Positions 55,224 through 63,751 of a stretch of 64,000 nt of DNA are shown here, piece by piece. How positions within the stretch are numbered: position 1 is the stretch's first letter; each line of letters starts with the position of its first letter. The notes below the pieces were generated by a model. The model saw only the letters and a program-made list of their open reading frames with translations. It had not been told where the DNA came from and did no database searches. The DNA lies in assembly GCF_000349325.1 (NCBI RefSeq), contig NC_020504.1, positions 248,001 through 312,000 of the forward strand, given 5' to 3'. The translations under genes and the position numbers were made by a program. Source of the DNA: Streptomyces davaonensis JCM 4913. GTDB lineage: Bacteria; Actinomycetota; Actinomycetes; Streptomycetales; Streptomycetaceae.

Positions 55224-55817
55224 TCATCGGGGCGCCGTGTCGTCCGCCATGAACTCGGCGCCGTGGCCGGGAACGATCCGGTCGGCAGCGGCGAGTACCC
55301 GGAGCCGGGAGGCCCGCAGCACCTCACGGTCCGGGGCCACCGGGTCCTCGGCCGGACCGTCCGGGCGCCACCACAGATCGCCTACGAACGCCACCACGCC
55401 AGCGTCTGTGCCCGCGAGCAGCGTGATGTCCTCGGGGCTGTGTCCCGGCGTGCGGATCAACCGCAACGAGGGGGTGAGCTCGAAGCCCTCGGCGTCCCGG
55501 TCGGTCCACTGGTCGGCCTCGTAGATCGCCTTGTGATCGTGGACCCGGGCCCGTTCGAACAGGCCCACGTTCATGATGTTGTCGGGGTGGTGGTGACTGA
55601 GCACCACGTCGGTGATGTCGTCAGCACCCAGGCCCAGTTCGGCGAGTGGGCCAAGGATGCGATTGCGGCTCGCCACCATGCCGGGATCGATGATCACGTG
55701 CCAGCCCGCATCGGAAACGTAGGAGACGGTTGCCGCCACGCCGGGGCCGGTGGAGAGGGTGTAACCGACGGTCAGGACCTGGTACTTGGCGCTGCGGCCG
55801 AGCTGCGTGTCTGTCAT
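55224..55817 (-). CDS. metallo-beta-lactamase fold hydrolase (MBLAC1-like)
   Basis: This encodes 197 aa from ATG 55815-55817. VLSHHHPDNIMNVGLF takes the place of HxHxDH (the last His is Asn). Further ligands are in RTPGHSPEDITLL, VAFVGDLWW and DRIVPGHGAEF. The small size and the HHHPDN motif resemble the MBLAC1 branch. The substrate is unknown. It is divergent from a GlxA-type regulator, which may control it. Confidence 0.82.
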   Translation of the reverse strand: MTDTQLGRSAKYQVLTVGYTLSTGPGVAATVSYVSDAGWHVIIDPGMVASRNRILGPLAELGLGADDITDVVLSHHHPDNIMNVGLFERARVHDHKAIYEADQWTDRDAEGFELTPSLRLIRTPGHSPEDITLLAGTDAGVVAFVGDLWWRPDGPAEDPVAPDREVLRASRLRVLAAADRIVPGHGAEFMADDTAPR

Positions 55818-55880
55818 GGTCCCATCCTTTTGAGTTGAGAGAACCCGCACGAGTGGCAGGGATGCCATCGATCGCAGGAA

Positions 55881-56867
55881 ATGTGCCAGACTCCGCGTGT
55901 GCTTCCCTTCAAGACTGTCGCCGCCTACGCCCCGCCGGGAGTCGGCATGCTCGCCGTCGGCATCGTCGCCGAGGTGTTCGCTCCGCACGGGCAGGCGGCC
56001 CCCGGCTTCGACTTCACCCTGTGCGGCGAGGGGCCGGGTATCGTCCCCACCGACGTGGGCGTGCCGCTCACGATCACGCACGGACTGGACCGGCTGGCCG
56101 GCGCCGACCTCGTACTCGTGCTGCCAGGGGCCGACTTCCGCACGCCACCGGCCCCCGCCGTCCTCGATTCCCTCCGGGCCGCGCACGAGCGCGGCGCACT
56201 GATCGCCGCGCACTGCGTCGGCACGTTCACGCTCGCCGCCGCCGGCCTCCTCGACGGCCTACGGGCCACCACTCACTGGCGGTTCGCCGAACTCCTGGCC
56301 CGCACCCATCCGGCCGTCACCGTCGAACCCGACGCCCTGTACCTCGACCAGGGCAGGATCAGTACGGGTGCCGGAGCCGCCGCGGGCTTCGACCTCTGCC
56401 TGCACCTGCTGCGCCGCGAACACGGGGCCGCGATGGCCAACCACATCGCACGTGACATGGTGTTGCCCTCGCACCGCGACGGAGGGCAGACCCAGTACCT
56501 GGCCGCCCCCGTCCCGGAGGATGGTCAGGACGAGCGCCTCGCCGAAGTTCTCGCCTGGGCCCGCGACCACCTCCACGAGCCGCTGCCGGTAGCGGAGTTG
56601 GCCCGGCGTGCCGTGATGAGCAAACGGTCCTTCGCACGCCGCTTCACCGCGGCCACCGGCACCACACCGCACGCCTGGCTGCGGGAACTGCGCCTGAGCC
56701 GGGCCGAGGAACTGCTGGAGACGACCGACCTGCCGGTCGAGGAGGTTGCCCGCAGAGTCGGGTACGGCAGCGCGTCCGTGCTGCGCGAGCGGTTCGTGAG
56801 CCGCCGGGGAGTTCCACCGCGCTCGTACCGCCGCGCCTTCACCCGCACCTCCCGACCGGCAGGCTGA
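55881..56867 (+). CDS. GlxA family regulator (DJ-1/PfpI plus AraC)
   Basis: This encodes 328 aa. The N-terminal DJ-1/PfpI domain has the nucleophile-elbow Cys in GALIAAHCVGTFTLAAAG. The C-terminal AraC domain is ELARRAVMSKRSFARRFTA then PVEEVARRVGYGSASVLRERF. The ATG at 55881 is used; a GTG at 55899 is an alternative. It is divergent from the MBL gene with a 63-bp shared promoter. Confidence 0.9.
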   Translation: MCQTPRVLPFKTVAAYAPPGVGMLAVGIVAEVFAPHGQAAPGFDFTLCGEGPGIVPTDVGVPLTITHGLDRLAGADLVLVLPGADFRTPPAPAVLDSLRAAHERGALIAAHCVGTFTLAAAGLLDGLRATTHWRFAELLARTHPAVTVEPDALYLDQGRISTGAGAAAGFDLCLHLLRREHGAAMANHIARDMVLPSHRDGGQTQYLAAPVPEDGQDERLAEVLAWARDHLHEPLPVAELARRAVMSKRSFARRFTAATGTTPHAWLRELRLSRAEELLETTDLPVEEVARRVGYGSASVLRERFVSRRGVPPRSYRRAFTRTSRPAG

Positions 56868-56951
56868 AGCAGTCACGAAGCGCAGGCGAAAGCGTCCTGC
56901 CGTCCCCCCGTCGGCCCCGAAGCCCAGACACGGGCGCGATGATGCCCAGTC

Positions 56952-57110
56952 ATGGACGCGATCCGTCGCCGCACCGGCGTGGTCGGCATCTTCCCCGATC
57001 GCACCGCCGTGCTCCGCTTGGCCGACGCCGTCCCGGCAGAGCAGAACGACGAAGGGACGGAAGCCCGCCGCTCCAGGGGACTTGACCTGCTGGCCAAGGC
57101 CCGCCTCGAT
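56952..57110 (+). pseudogene. IS256-family transposase, C-terminal remnant
   Basis: IRRRTGVVGIFPDRTAVLRL then AVPAEQNDEGTEARRSRG and LDLLAKA is the conserved end of IS256 transposases. WTEGRRYM, normal in the family, is degraded to GTEARRSRG. Only about 50 codons remain. The 57110-57451 stretch after it holds nothing I recognise. Confidence 0.7.
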
Positions 57111-57451
57111 GGGATCGAGTCAGAAACCGACGACACAGTCCTGCCCACCGAACTCACCGCATCGCCCCGGAACGAGATCACCGAGTGGGCCATCGATGCA
57201 CCACTCCAGTGGACGAGACGCTCCCATCGCGGCCCAACACTCGACGCTCACATAGGCCCAACCTGGCTGCGGGGCCCCACATCGAGAACTCGCACATCAG
57301 GCACTCTCTCTGGCCGTGAAGGACGAGTGTGTTGCCGGTTCCGGGCGCCGGAGGCGAACCGGGGCCGCTTCGGTCAAGAGTTGGATCCCTTATGGATCCC
57401 GTTCAGGAAAGACGCTGGATGCCGGCTCGGACCGAGCCTTACGGTCACGTC

Positions 57452-57566
57452 ATGAGTAATCACTTGGATGCACCTGTCACACCCGTCGAGGCCTTTGAAC
57501 CCCCCTACTACGTCGCCGTCTTCTCCACGGTTCGCAGCCACGACCAGAGTGAGGTTCCCCTCCTAC
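57452..57566 (+). pseudogene. probable ABM-domain N-terminus cut by the IS3 element
   Basis: ATG 57452 opens MSNHLDAPVTPVEAFEPPYY, then VAVFSTVRS, which resembles the start of stress-type ABM monooxygenases. After HDQSEV the coding sense ends at the insertion, and no continuation is found beyond the element at 58859. Low-confidence assignment. Confidence 0.35.
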
Positions 57567-57600
57567 TGTGGAGACCGTGACCGGAGGGATAGTTGGGGTC

Positions 57601-57934
57601 ATGGCATCCAAGGAGCGCCTCTACGATGCAGAGTTCCGCGATGGGGGCGGTACGGATCGTGATGGAGACCGGGAAGTCGATCCCGGAGGTGGCCGCGGAT
57701 CTGGGCATCCATTCCGGGACACTGCACAGCTGGGTGTCGCGGGCGAGGCGTAACGGGTCACCGTCGTCGGACCGGCCGGTGGCCGAGGCGTCGCCCGGTG
57801 GTCGGCTGCGGGAGAGTGAGCGGGCGGAGCTGGACCGGCTGCGGGCCGAGGCCAGGGAGAAGGACAAGCGCATCCGCGAGCTGGAGATGGAGCGTGATGT
57901 GTGCAAGCGATTCGTGGCCTTGTGGGTGAAGTAG
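57601..57934 (+). pseudogene. IS3 OrfA, frameshifted by an extra G
   Basis: ATG 57601 gives MASKERLYDAEFRDG, then the frame breaks in the G-run 57643-57647. Removing one G restores AVRIVMETGKSIPEVAADLG, the helix-turn-helix, and the leucine-zipper tail LDRLRAEAREKDKRIRELEM. OrfA gives DNA binding and the partner for frameshifted OrfAB, so mobility is probably impaired. Confidence 0.7.
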
Positions 57935-58842
57935 CTGACGCGGACCCGGCCGTGGCGGTCGGGGTGATCAGCAGCTGCAAGGCCGAGCAGAAGATTCCGT
58001 ACCGCACCGCATTCCGGGCACTTGGGGTGTCGGAGTCGTGGTTCTACAAGTGGCGCGACCGCCCGCCCACGGCGCGGGAGATGCGCCGGCAGCGTCTGGC
58101 GGAGGAGATCGAGGAGATCTTCCGCGGCTCGGGCGGCACCTACGGCTCGCCCAAGGTGTTCATCGAGCTGATCCGCCGGGGCTGGCGGGTGTCGGTGAAC
58201 ACCGTCGCCAAGCTCATGGCCGAACTCGGCCTGGCCGGACGGAAGATCCGAAGGCGCCGGGGCCTGACCCGGCCCGGGAAGCGGGCGGCGGCCCCGGACT
58301 TCGTGCGCCGGGACTTCACCGCCGAGGAACCGGACCTTGTCTGGGCGGGCGACATGACCGGGATCGACACCGGCGAAGGCAAGCTCTACCTCGCCACCGT
58401 CATCGATCTGTTCTCCCGGCGGCTGCTCGGCTACGCGATGGGCGTCCGTCACGACACCGAGCTGGTGGTGGCCTCACTCAACATGGCCGCGGCCACCCGG
58501 GGCGGCGACGTCCGCGGCGTGATCATGCACACGGACAGGGGCAGCGAGTACTGCTCGCGGCGCTTTCGCCGGGCCTGTCGGCGCCTGGGCGTGACCCAGT
58601 CCATGGGCAGAGTCGGATCTTGTTTCGATAATGCCGTGAGCGAGGCGTTCAACAGTGTGCTCAAGGTCGAGTACGTCCACCGACACACCTTCCGCACCCG
58701 CACCGAGGCCCGGATCAGGATAGCCACCTGGATCACCGACTTCTACAACACCAGGCGGCTACACAGCGTATGCGGGTTCAAGAGCCCGATCGACTACGAA
58801 CGCGAGTACCGAGCCACCCTGGCCGAGGGACTGGCCGCATAG
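57901..58842 (+). CDS. IS3-family transposase OrfB (DDE integrase domain)
   Basis: This encodes 313 aa in the -1 frame relative to OrfA and overlapping its end, as expected for programmed frameshifting. HTH_21 region YGSPKVFIELIRRGWRVS; rve core with the first Asp in WAGDMTGID, the second in IMHTDRGSEYCS and the Glu in NAVSEAFNSVLKVE; end YNTRRLHSVCGFKSP. The catalytic triad is intact. Confidence 0.92.
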   Translation: MQAIRGLVGEVADADPAVAVGVISSCKAEQKIPYRTAFRALGVSESWFYKWRDRPPTAREMRRQRLAEEIEEIFRGSGGTYGSPKVFIELIRRGWRVSVNTVAKLMAELGLAGRKIRRRRGLTRPGKRAAAPDFVRRDFTAEEPDLVWAGDMTGIDTGEGKLYLATVIDLFSRRLLGYAMGVRHDTELVVASLNMAAATRGGDVRGVIMHTDRGSEYCSRRFRRACRRLGVTQSMGRVGSCFDNAVSEAFNSVLKVEYVHRHTFRTRTEARIRIATWITDFYNTRRLHSVCGFKSPIDYEREYRATLAEGLAA

Positions 58843-58864
58843 ATCGTCTCCACACTACGAGGGG

Positions 58865-59068
58865 ATTGACAGTGGCGACGTTGTAGTGCTCGTGGAGGTG
58901 GCGGGCGATCGCGGACTCAGCGTCGGCGAGGACGACGTCCCCGACGGCGATCGGCTTTGAAGTGGGCCTCGCCACGCAGGGCGTGCCGGCCTCGGACTCC
59001 CCGTCCGGGGCCGGTTCCTCCGGTACCGCCCTGATCCGCGTACACGACTCCTGACTACTTGCCGCGGA
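58865..59068. other. tail region of the lasso cluster with an unrecognised minus-strand fragment
   Basis: On the minus strand a frame from about 59056 reads EEPAPDGESEAGTPC, then VARPTSKPIAVGDVVLA and HLHEHYNVATVNPL before running into the IS3 end at 58858. It may be the start of a further gene of the cluster that the element interrupted. I do not recognise it. Confidence 0.35.
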
Positions 59069-60886
59069 TCACGCCAGGGGAGGTGGAAGCGGGCCGTTCG
59101 GCGGTGGCACGGCGCGCGTGCGGCCGCGCTCGGCGGCTCCGTGTGCCAGCGCGAGGCTCCGGTAGGCACCGCTGCCGGCGAGGAGTTCGTCGTGTGTGCC
59201 GGTGGCGACGACGCGGCCGTCGTCGAGGGCGACGATCCGGTCCGCGGCCTGGACCGTGGAAAAGCGGTGGGCGATGACCAGGAGGGTGCACTCGCGGCTG
59301 ATCCGGCGCACCGACCGGCGCAGCGCCGCCTCGCTGATCGGGTCCAGCTGGGAGGTCGGCTCGTCCAGGAGCAGCAGCGCGGGCCGGGCGAGCAGTGCGC
59401 GGGCGATGGCGACGCGCTGCCGTTCCCCGCCGGAGATGCGGGCGCCGCGCTCGCCGACATCGGTGTCCAGCCCTTCGGGGAGCCGGTCCACCAGTGCGTC
59501 GAGGTCCGCCAGTGCCACGGCCCGGCGGAGGTCTGCGTCGCCGGCTTCCGGGGCGGCGTACAGCAGGTTCTCCCGCAGCGTGCCGTACAGCACTGGCGCG
59601 TCCTGCTCCACCAGCGCCATGCGGCCGCGGGACTCCGCGCGGTCCATGGCGCGCAGGTCGGCGCCGCCCAGCAGGATGCGGCCGCGGTCGGGATCGTAGA
59701 ACCGCTCGGTGAGGGCGAAGACCGTCGACTTGCCCGCGCCCGACCGGCCGACGAGCGCGGTGGCGTGCAGGGCCGGCACACAGAAGGACACCCCGCGCAG
59801 CACCGGACGGGCCGGCTCGTAGCCGAACCACACGTCCTGGAACTCCAGCACCGAGTCCCCGGTTCCGGCCCGCGGTGAGGCAGGCTCCGCGGCCGGGGGT
59901 TCCACGGGCAGGCGCAGGGCGTCGTTGATGCGCTGGAGGGCGCCGCTTCCCTGCTGGAGGGCGCTCATCGCCTGGAAGACGGCGTCGATCGGCATCACCA
60001 GGTACGTCATGTACAGCAGGAAGGCGACGAGGTCGGCGACCGAACCGTTGCCCTGCGCCACGCGGAGGCCGCCCACCAGCAGGACCACCAGGAACGAGCC
60101 GTTGACGGCGAGCCGGGTCGCCGGGCCGATCACCGCTTCGAGGCGGGCCATGCGCAGGCTCGCCGTGTACGCGGCCCGGGCCTGGGCGGCGATCCGGTCG
60201 CACTCGCGCGGCTCGGCCCGGCTGGCGCGTACCGTTCGGATCGCGCCGAGCGCCCGCTCCATCTCGGCGGCCATGGCACCGACCGACGTCTGCCGGTGCA
60301 GCGAGGCCCTGCGCAGGCCGCGCAGGGCCGACGCCACCGCGAGACCGCCCACGGTCACGAGCACGAGCACGATCAGGAAGAGCACCGGGTCCAGCCACAC
60401 CATGAGCGCCACGGCGCCCGCCACACCCACCACACCGGTGACGGCATCCGCGAACGAGTCGGCCACCAGCCGGCGCACCTCGACGCCGTCCGTGCCGAGC
60501 CGCGAGATCAGATCCCCGGTGCGGTGACGTTCGTACACCGGCATCCGCAGCCGAAGAAGCCGGCCGATCAGGCTGACCCGCAGGCCGAGGGTGACCCGCT
60601 CGCTGGTGCAGGCGAGTACATAGCGGGCGGCCGTCTCCACCACTGCCTCGCCGAGAAAGAGTGCGACCAACGCGCCGACGAGGGCGGCGGAGACGGTGCC
60701 GGTGCCCGCAGTGTCGATGACCTGTCGGACCAGAAGGGGCTGGGCGAGACCCAGCGCGGCTCCGGCGAGGGTCAGCGCGCATGCCGCAAGCACCCAGCGG
60801 CGGTACGGGCCCATCAGGCGCAGGACGTCCCTCAGGCCCGCCCGGTTGTCCGTCGGCTGTCCGGCCTGCTCCCCGTCGTGCGCCAT
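59069..60886 (-). CDS. lasso peptide exporter, ABC transporter (D protein)
   Basis: This encodes 605 aa from ATG 60884-60886. Six membrane helices span residues 20-310. The ATPase has Walker A GRSGAGKST, signature ISGGERQRVAIA, Walker B LLLLDEPTS and the switch His in IAHRFST. It is a half-size fused exporter that works as a homodimer. Being last in the cluster A-C-B1-B2-D, it probably exports the mature lasso peptide and gives self-protection. The C-terminus is Pro-rich. Confidence 0.9.
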   Translation of the reverse strand: MAHDGEQAGQPTDNRAGLRDVLRLMGPYRRWVLAACALTLAGAALGLAQPLLVRQVIDTAGTGTVSAALVGALVALFLGEAVVETAARYVLACTSERVTLGLRVSLIGRLLRLRMPVYERHRTGDLISRLGTDGVEVRRLVADSFADAVTGVVGVAGAVALMVWLDPVLFLIVLVLVTVGGLAVASALRGLRRASLHRQTSVGAMAAEMERALGAIRTVRASRAEPRECDRIAAQARAAYTASLRMARLEAVIGPATRLAVNGSFLVVLLVGGLRVAQGNGSVADLVAFLLYMTYLVMPIDAVFQAMSALQQGSGALQRINDALRLPVEPPAAEPASPRAGTGDSVLEFQDVWFGYEPARPVLRGVSFCVPALHATALVGRSGAGKSTVFALTERFYDPDRGRILLGGADLRAMDRAESRGRMALVEQDAPVLYGTLRENLLYAAPEAGDADLRRAVALADLDALVDRLPEGLDTDVGERGARISGGERQRVAIARALLARPALLLLDEPTSQLDPISEAALRRSVRRISRECTLLVIAHRFSTVQAADRIVALDDGRVVATGTHDELLAGSGAYRSLALAHGAAERGRTRAVPPPNGPLPPPLA

Positions 60887-60905
60887 GATCTCGGCCTCCC
60901 GCCTC

Positions 60906-61322
60906 TCACGGGACCGTGAAGAGAGTCCGGAAGTAGCCGGGCGGGAAGTCCTCGCCGACGGCCACGCCATCGGTCTCCACCCACGCGTGTGCGCCGAACG
61001 GCGAGGTGAAGCGCACCCCTACGCACCAGGTGGGCCAGCGGCGGTGGAGTCGGCACAGCAACACGGTGGCCAGGGACCGGGTGAGGCAGCCCTCGGGCCC
61101 TCCGCAGGCGATGCTGACCGCGACCACTGTGTCCCGTGCCTTCTTCGTCTCAGCCGGTCCGGCGGGGCGGGCGCCGCGCCGGACCACGCAGAGGACACTG
61201 CGGATCCGGCGCGGCGAGCGGGTGGCCAGCAGCCGTGCCGCGCCCACAGCGGCATGGGCCTCGACCCGCTGGAGGAGGGGAACGGAACGAGGATCGTGCA
61301 GGACCGCGCCCTGCATCGTCAT
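60906..61322 (-). CDS. lasso peptide leader peptidase (B2, transglutaminase-like)
   Basis: This encodes 138 aa. The Cys protease core is GGPEGCLTRSLATVLLCRL (catalytic Cys), then GVRFTSPFGAHAWVETDG (catalytic His). Asp or Glu follows in GVAVGEDFPPG. This is the B2 protein that cuts the leader after the Thr-X step while the peptide is held by B1. Its ATG overlaps the TGA of B1 (ATGA). Confidence 0.9.
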   Translation of the reverse strand: MTMQGAVLHDPRSVPLLQRVEAHAAVGAARLLATRSPRRIRSVLCVVRRGARPAGPAETKKARDTVVAVSIACGGPEGCLTRSLATVLLCRLHRRWPTWCVGVRFTSPFGAHAWVETDGVAVGEDFPPGYFRTLFTVP

Positions 61323-61609
61323 CGCGGATCGTCTCCCTGCGGCCCGCCGGGCGTCGTCTCGATCAGCCGGGCCCTCCGGAGGGCGGCGACCAGTTCCTCG
61401 ACGTCGTGCTGCGCGGTGCCGGCGTCGACGGAGTACTCCTGGGCGATCTGCCGTGTGGCCTCGCCGGGCGTACCGCCGTCCAGGAGGGTGCGGAGCACGA
61501 CGGCCCCGGTGGGGTTGAGCGCCCAGTAGTCCCCCGAGTCCTCGTCGAGGAGGGCGACGCCGTCCTCGGTGGGCGCGAGGGACACGTGGCCCCGCAGTTT
61601 CACAGTCAT
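61319..61609 (-). CDS. lasso peptide RRE protein (B1, PqqD-like)
   Basis: This encodes 96 aa with GGAGGAG before ATG 61607-61609. KLRGHVSLAPTEDGVALLDE, then DYWALNPTGAVVLRTLLDGG, is the PqqD-like precursor recognition fold. It binds the YxxP part of the leader (Tyr4-Pro7 in the precursor at 63538) and presents it to B2. Its start overlaps the end of the cyclase gene, and its end overlaps the B2 start. Confidence 0.9.
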   Translation of the reverse strand: MTVKLRGHVSLAPTEDGVALLDEDSGDYWALNPTGAVVLRTLLDGGTPGEATRQIAQEYSVDAGTAQHDVEELVAALRRARLIETTPGGPQGDDPR

Positions 61610-63414
61610 GACTCCTCCTGCTCCTTGGGTAGGCCGGTGAGCGGCCGCTCGATGGCGCGCAGCCAGGTCTCGCAGGCGACGGTCTGGTACAGCACGTCTG
61701 CGCCCAGCCGAGGATCGAGCGGCCGGGCGCAGACGTCCCGCACCGCGTCGGCGTCGATGAGACCCAGGCGGGCGAGGCGGGATTCCTCCCAGAGGGCCAA
61801 CAGCGCTGCCCGGTGGCGGCGCAGGCCCGGCGCCTCGTCGCAGTCGGCCGTGGCCTTGGTCTGCCGTACACGGGTCTCCTCGGGGACGACACCGCGCATG
61901 GCCTCCTGGATCAGCGGCTTGTACCTCCAGGGGGTGATGCGGTCCTCGGGCCGCACGGCGAGACCGGCCTCGATGACGCGGTCGTCGTAGTACGGCGACG
62001 CAACGGTCATCCCGATGCGGGCGCCCATCTCCTCCACCTCGGCGGCCACGCGTGACACGGCCTGCATGGCGGCCAGCTCGCGGTGCTGGCCGCGGCGTCC
62101 GGCCAGCGGCAGCGCCGTGTGTGCGGCCTCCCGGACGAGGTCCCGTACGGCTGTTGCGGCGTCCGGGGTCGTCCAGGGCGGCAGCCGGGGCGTGAAGCCC
62201 CAGGCCAGCAGCGGGTCGTTCAGGGGTGGCTGCGGCTCGACGAGGTGGTCGGCGACGTCGAGCAGCCAGGCGCCGTACGGGCGGCGGTCGGCGAGCTGGC
62301 GCAGCACGGCCGCGCGGGGCCAGCGGTACTTGGCGCAGAAGCCGCGGATCAGGCGTGCCGCGAGCCGGGGGCGGGTCCGTGCGAGGGTGTGCAGGTGAGC
62401 GAGGGATCCGTACAGGAGTTCGTCGCCGCCCATTCCGGTGAGGTGGGTCGTGGACCCCAGATCGGCGGCGTGGCGGACCGTGACGAGTCCGCGCTCGCGT
62501 TCCCCGCCCGAGGTGGGTTCCTCCAGCGGGTCGTCGAGGTTGTGCACGCCCGCGTAGAAGAGCGGCACGTCGGTGGCCGGGATCACGTGGTGCTCGATGG
62601 AGCCGAGCGCGGCCGCGGTGCGCACGGCCCAGGGGACGTCGTCGCCGCGGGCGTCGCGCAGGCCGATCGTGCAGGCCGCCACCCGGGGCGTGCGGTGGGC
62701 CGCGAGGCAGCAGACGGCAGTGGAGTCCAGGCCGCCGAGGTCACAGCTGACCGTGCCGTGGCGGTCGGTCCGTACCGCGACCGCCGCCGCCAGCGCGTCA
62801 CGCAGGGCGGGTGCGCCCTCGGCCATCGGGAGCTCCGGCTCGGGTGGAGTCCACCAGCGCAGGTGCCGGGGCCGTCCCGACTCGTCGATCAGCAGACTGC
62901 TGCCGCCGGGCACCTCGGTCACTCCGCGCCAGACGGGAGTCCGGGTCAGTGGCGGCAGGATGAACGGTTCCAGCAGGCGAAGCGCGAGGCACGGCTCGTC
63001 CAGGGGGAGATCGGCCAGCCGGGCCAGTACGTCGGCGTGGTCGGCGGCCACGGTGATCCCTCTGACGCGGACGTGGCAGACGCGCCGCATCGATGTCACG
63101 GTGCCCTGTATCCGGACCCTGCCGTCGACCGAGGCGATCAGGTGGGCGCTGCCGGGTGCGCTCCGGGCCAGGCCGTCGAGCCGGGCGTGGGGATCCATTG
63201 CGACGCGCCACAGCTCTTTCGTCGTGACCGCGTGCTGGCCGATGACGGCGATGCGGTTGCGGCCCGCCCCGCCGAGAGTCAGGGCATCTTGGGGCCAGTG
63301 ACCGAGAATCCAGGGACGCCCGGAGGCATGGTCGATCTCGTCGACCCGCTCGGGCGTACGGTCCCGCAGGGCCGCCGCGATGGGGGACGCCGGCCGGCAG
63401 TCGGGGAGCACCAC
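61606..63414 (-). CDS. lasso cyclase (asparagine synthetase-like, C protein)
   Basis: This encodes 602 aa read from GTG 63412-63414. The N-terminal glutamine-hydrolase-like fold is followed by the ATP-dependent synthetase. The PP-loop reads SCDLGGLDSTAVC; the family form DLSGGLDST has one more Ser, which is absent here. HLTGMGGDELLYGS and SPYYDDRVIEAGL are normal. It activates the Asp8 side chain and closes the ring. The start is unclear: no ribosome site precedes GTG 63414, while AGGAGGG sits before a GTG at 63454 that is one base out of frame. Confidence 0.85.
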   Translation of the reverse strand: MVLPDCRPASPIAAALRDRTPERVDEIDHASGRPWILGHWPQDALTLGGAGRNRIAVIGQHAVTTKELWRVAMDPHARLDGLARSAPGSAHLIASVDGRVRIQGTVTSMRRVCHVRVRGITVAADHADVLARLADLPLDEPCLALRLLEPFILPPLTRTPVWRGVTEVPGGSSLLIDESGRPRHLRWWTPPEPELPMAEGAPALRDALAAAVAVRTDRHGTVSCDLGGLDSTAVCCLAAHRTPRVAACTIGLRDARGDDVPWAVRTAAALGSIEHHVIPATDVPLFYAGVHNLDDPLEEPTSGGERERGLVTVRHAADLGSTTHLTGMGGDELLYGSLAHLHTLARTRPRLAARLIRGFCAKYRWPRAAVLRQLADRRPYGAWLLDVADHLVEPQPPLNDPLLAWGFTPRLPPWTTPDAATAVRDLVREAAHTALPLAGRRGQHRELAAMQAVSRVAAEVEEMGARIGMTVASPYYDDRVIEAGLAVRPEDRITPWRYKPLIQEAMRGVVPEETRVRQTKATADCDEAPGLRRHRAALLALWEESRLARLGLIDADAVRDVCARPLDPRLGADVLYQTVACETWLRAIERPLTGLPKEQEES

Positions 63415-63537
63415 GAACCATGTCGGCGCCGGTTGTGGAGACGTGCCGCGTCACCGCCCTCCTGCGCGAGACAGACGGGCCGGACCGCAGCACGCCGGCT
63501 GCACCGGCCCGCCAGTGATGTGCGGAATGTGTTGGCC

Positions 63538-63648
63538 TCAAAGGAGCTGGTGCCGGAAGAGCACGTCCTTGGGACCGCGTCCGCCTAGACCGGTGAGGGT
63601 CCTGAAGGAACCCGCCAGGATCAGGGTCGGAGGCTCGTACATACGCAT
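63538..63648 (-). CDS. lasso peptide precursor (A), predicted core LGGRGPKDVLFRHQLL
   Basis: This encodes 36 aa from ATG 63646-63648 behind AAAGGAGG; the ATG two codons on is an alternative. The leader is residues 1-20, MRMYEPPTLILAGSFRTLTG, with the canonical Tyr4-X-X-Pro7, Leu9, Gly13, Phe15 and the penultimate Thr19. Cutting after Gly20 gives a 16-residue core. Asp8 of the core (Asp28) is the only acidic residue and at the standard ring position, so a Leu1-Asp8 macrolactam with tail VLFRHQLL is predicted. No Cys, so class II. The gene is too short for ordinary ORF calling. Confidence 0.88.
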   Translation of the reverse strand: MRMYEPPTLILAGSFRTLTGLGGRGPKDVLFRHQLL

Positions 63649-63751
63649 GCCGTACACCTCCTTTCCACGTTTCCCGTATACCCGTTAATCAAGCTATATC
63701 AGCAAATATGCCATCCTTCCAGGCGGTTTGAATTGGGCGAACCTTCAACTA
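63649..63751. promoter_or_regulatory. AT-rich promoter region of the lasso operon
   Basis: The 100 bp before the precursor are far richer in A/T than the surroundings. It contains the dyad TTGAA-N11-TTCAA at 63728-63748 and the strong ribosome site AAAGGAGG at 63657-63664. Several TATA-like hexamers are present, and none is clearly best. Confidence 0.5.

Larger units (their letters stand above)
57567..58854 (+). mobile_element. IS3-family insertion sequence
   Basis: The ends share TGTGGAGAC (57567-57575, inverted at 58846-58854), and the 4 bp CTAC is repeated outside both ends (57563-57566, 58855-58858) as a possible target duplication. Alternatively the element is 10 bp longer at each side (57557-58864). 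In that case the repeats extend to CCCCTC-N-TA-N-TGTGGAGAC. If the shorter limits are right, the target was the palindrome CCCCTC-CTAC-GAGGGG. Confidence 0.75.
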
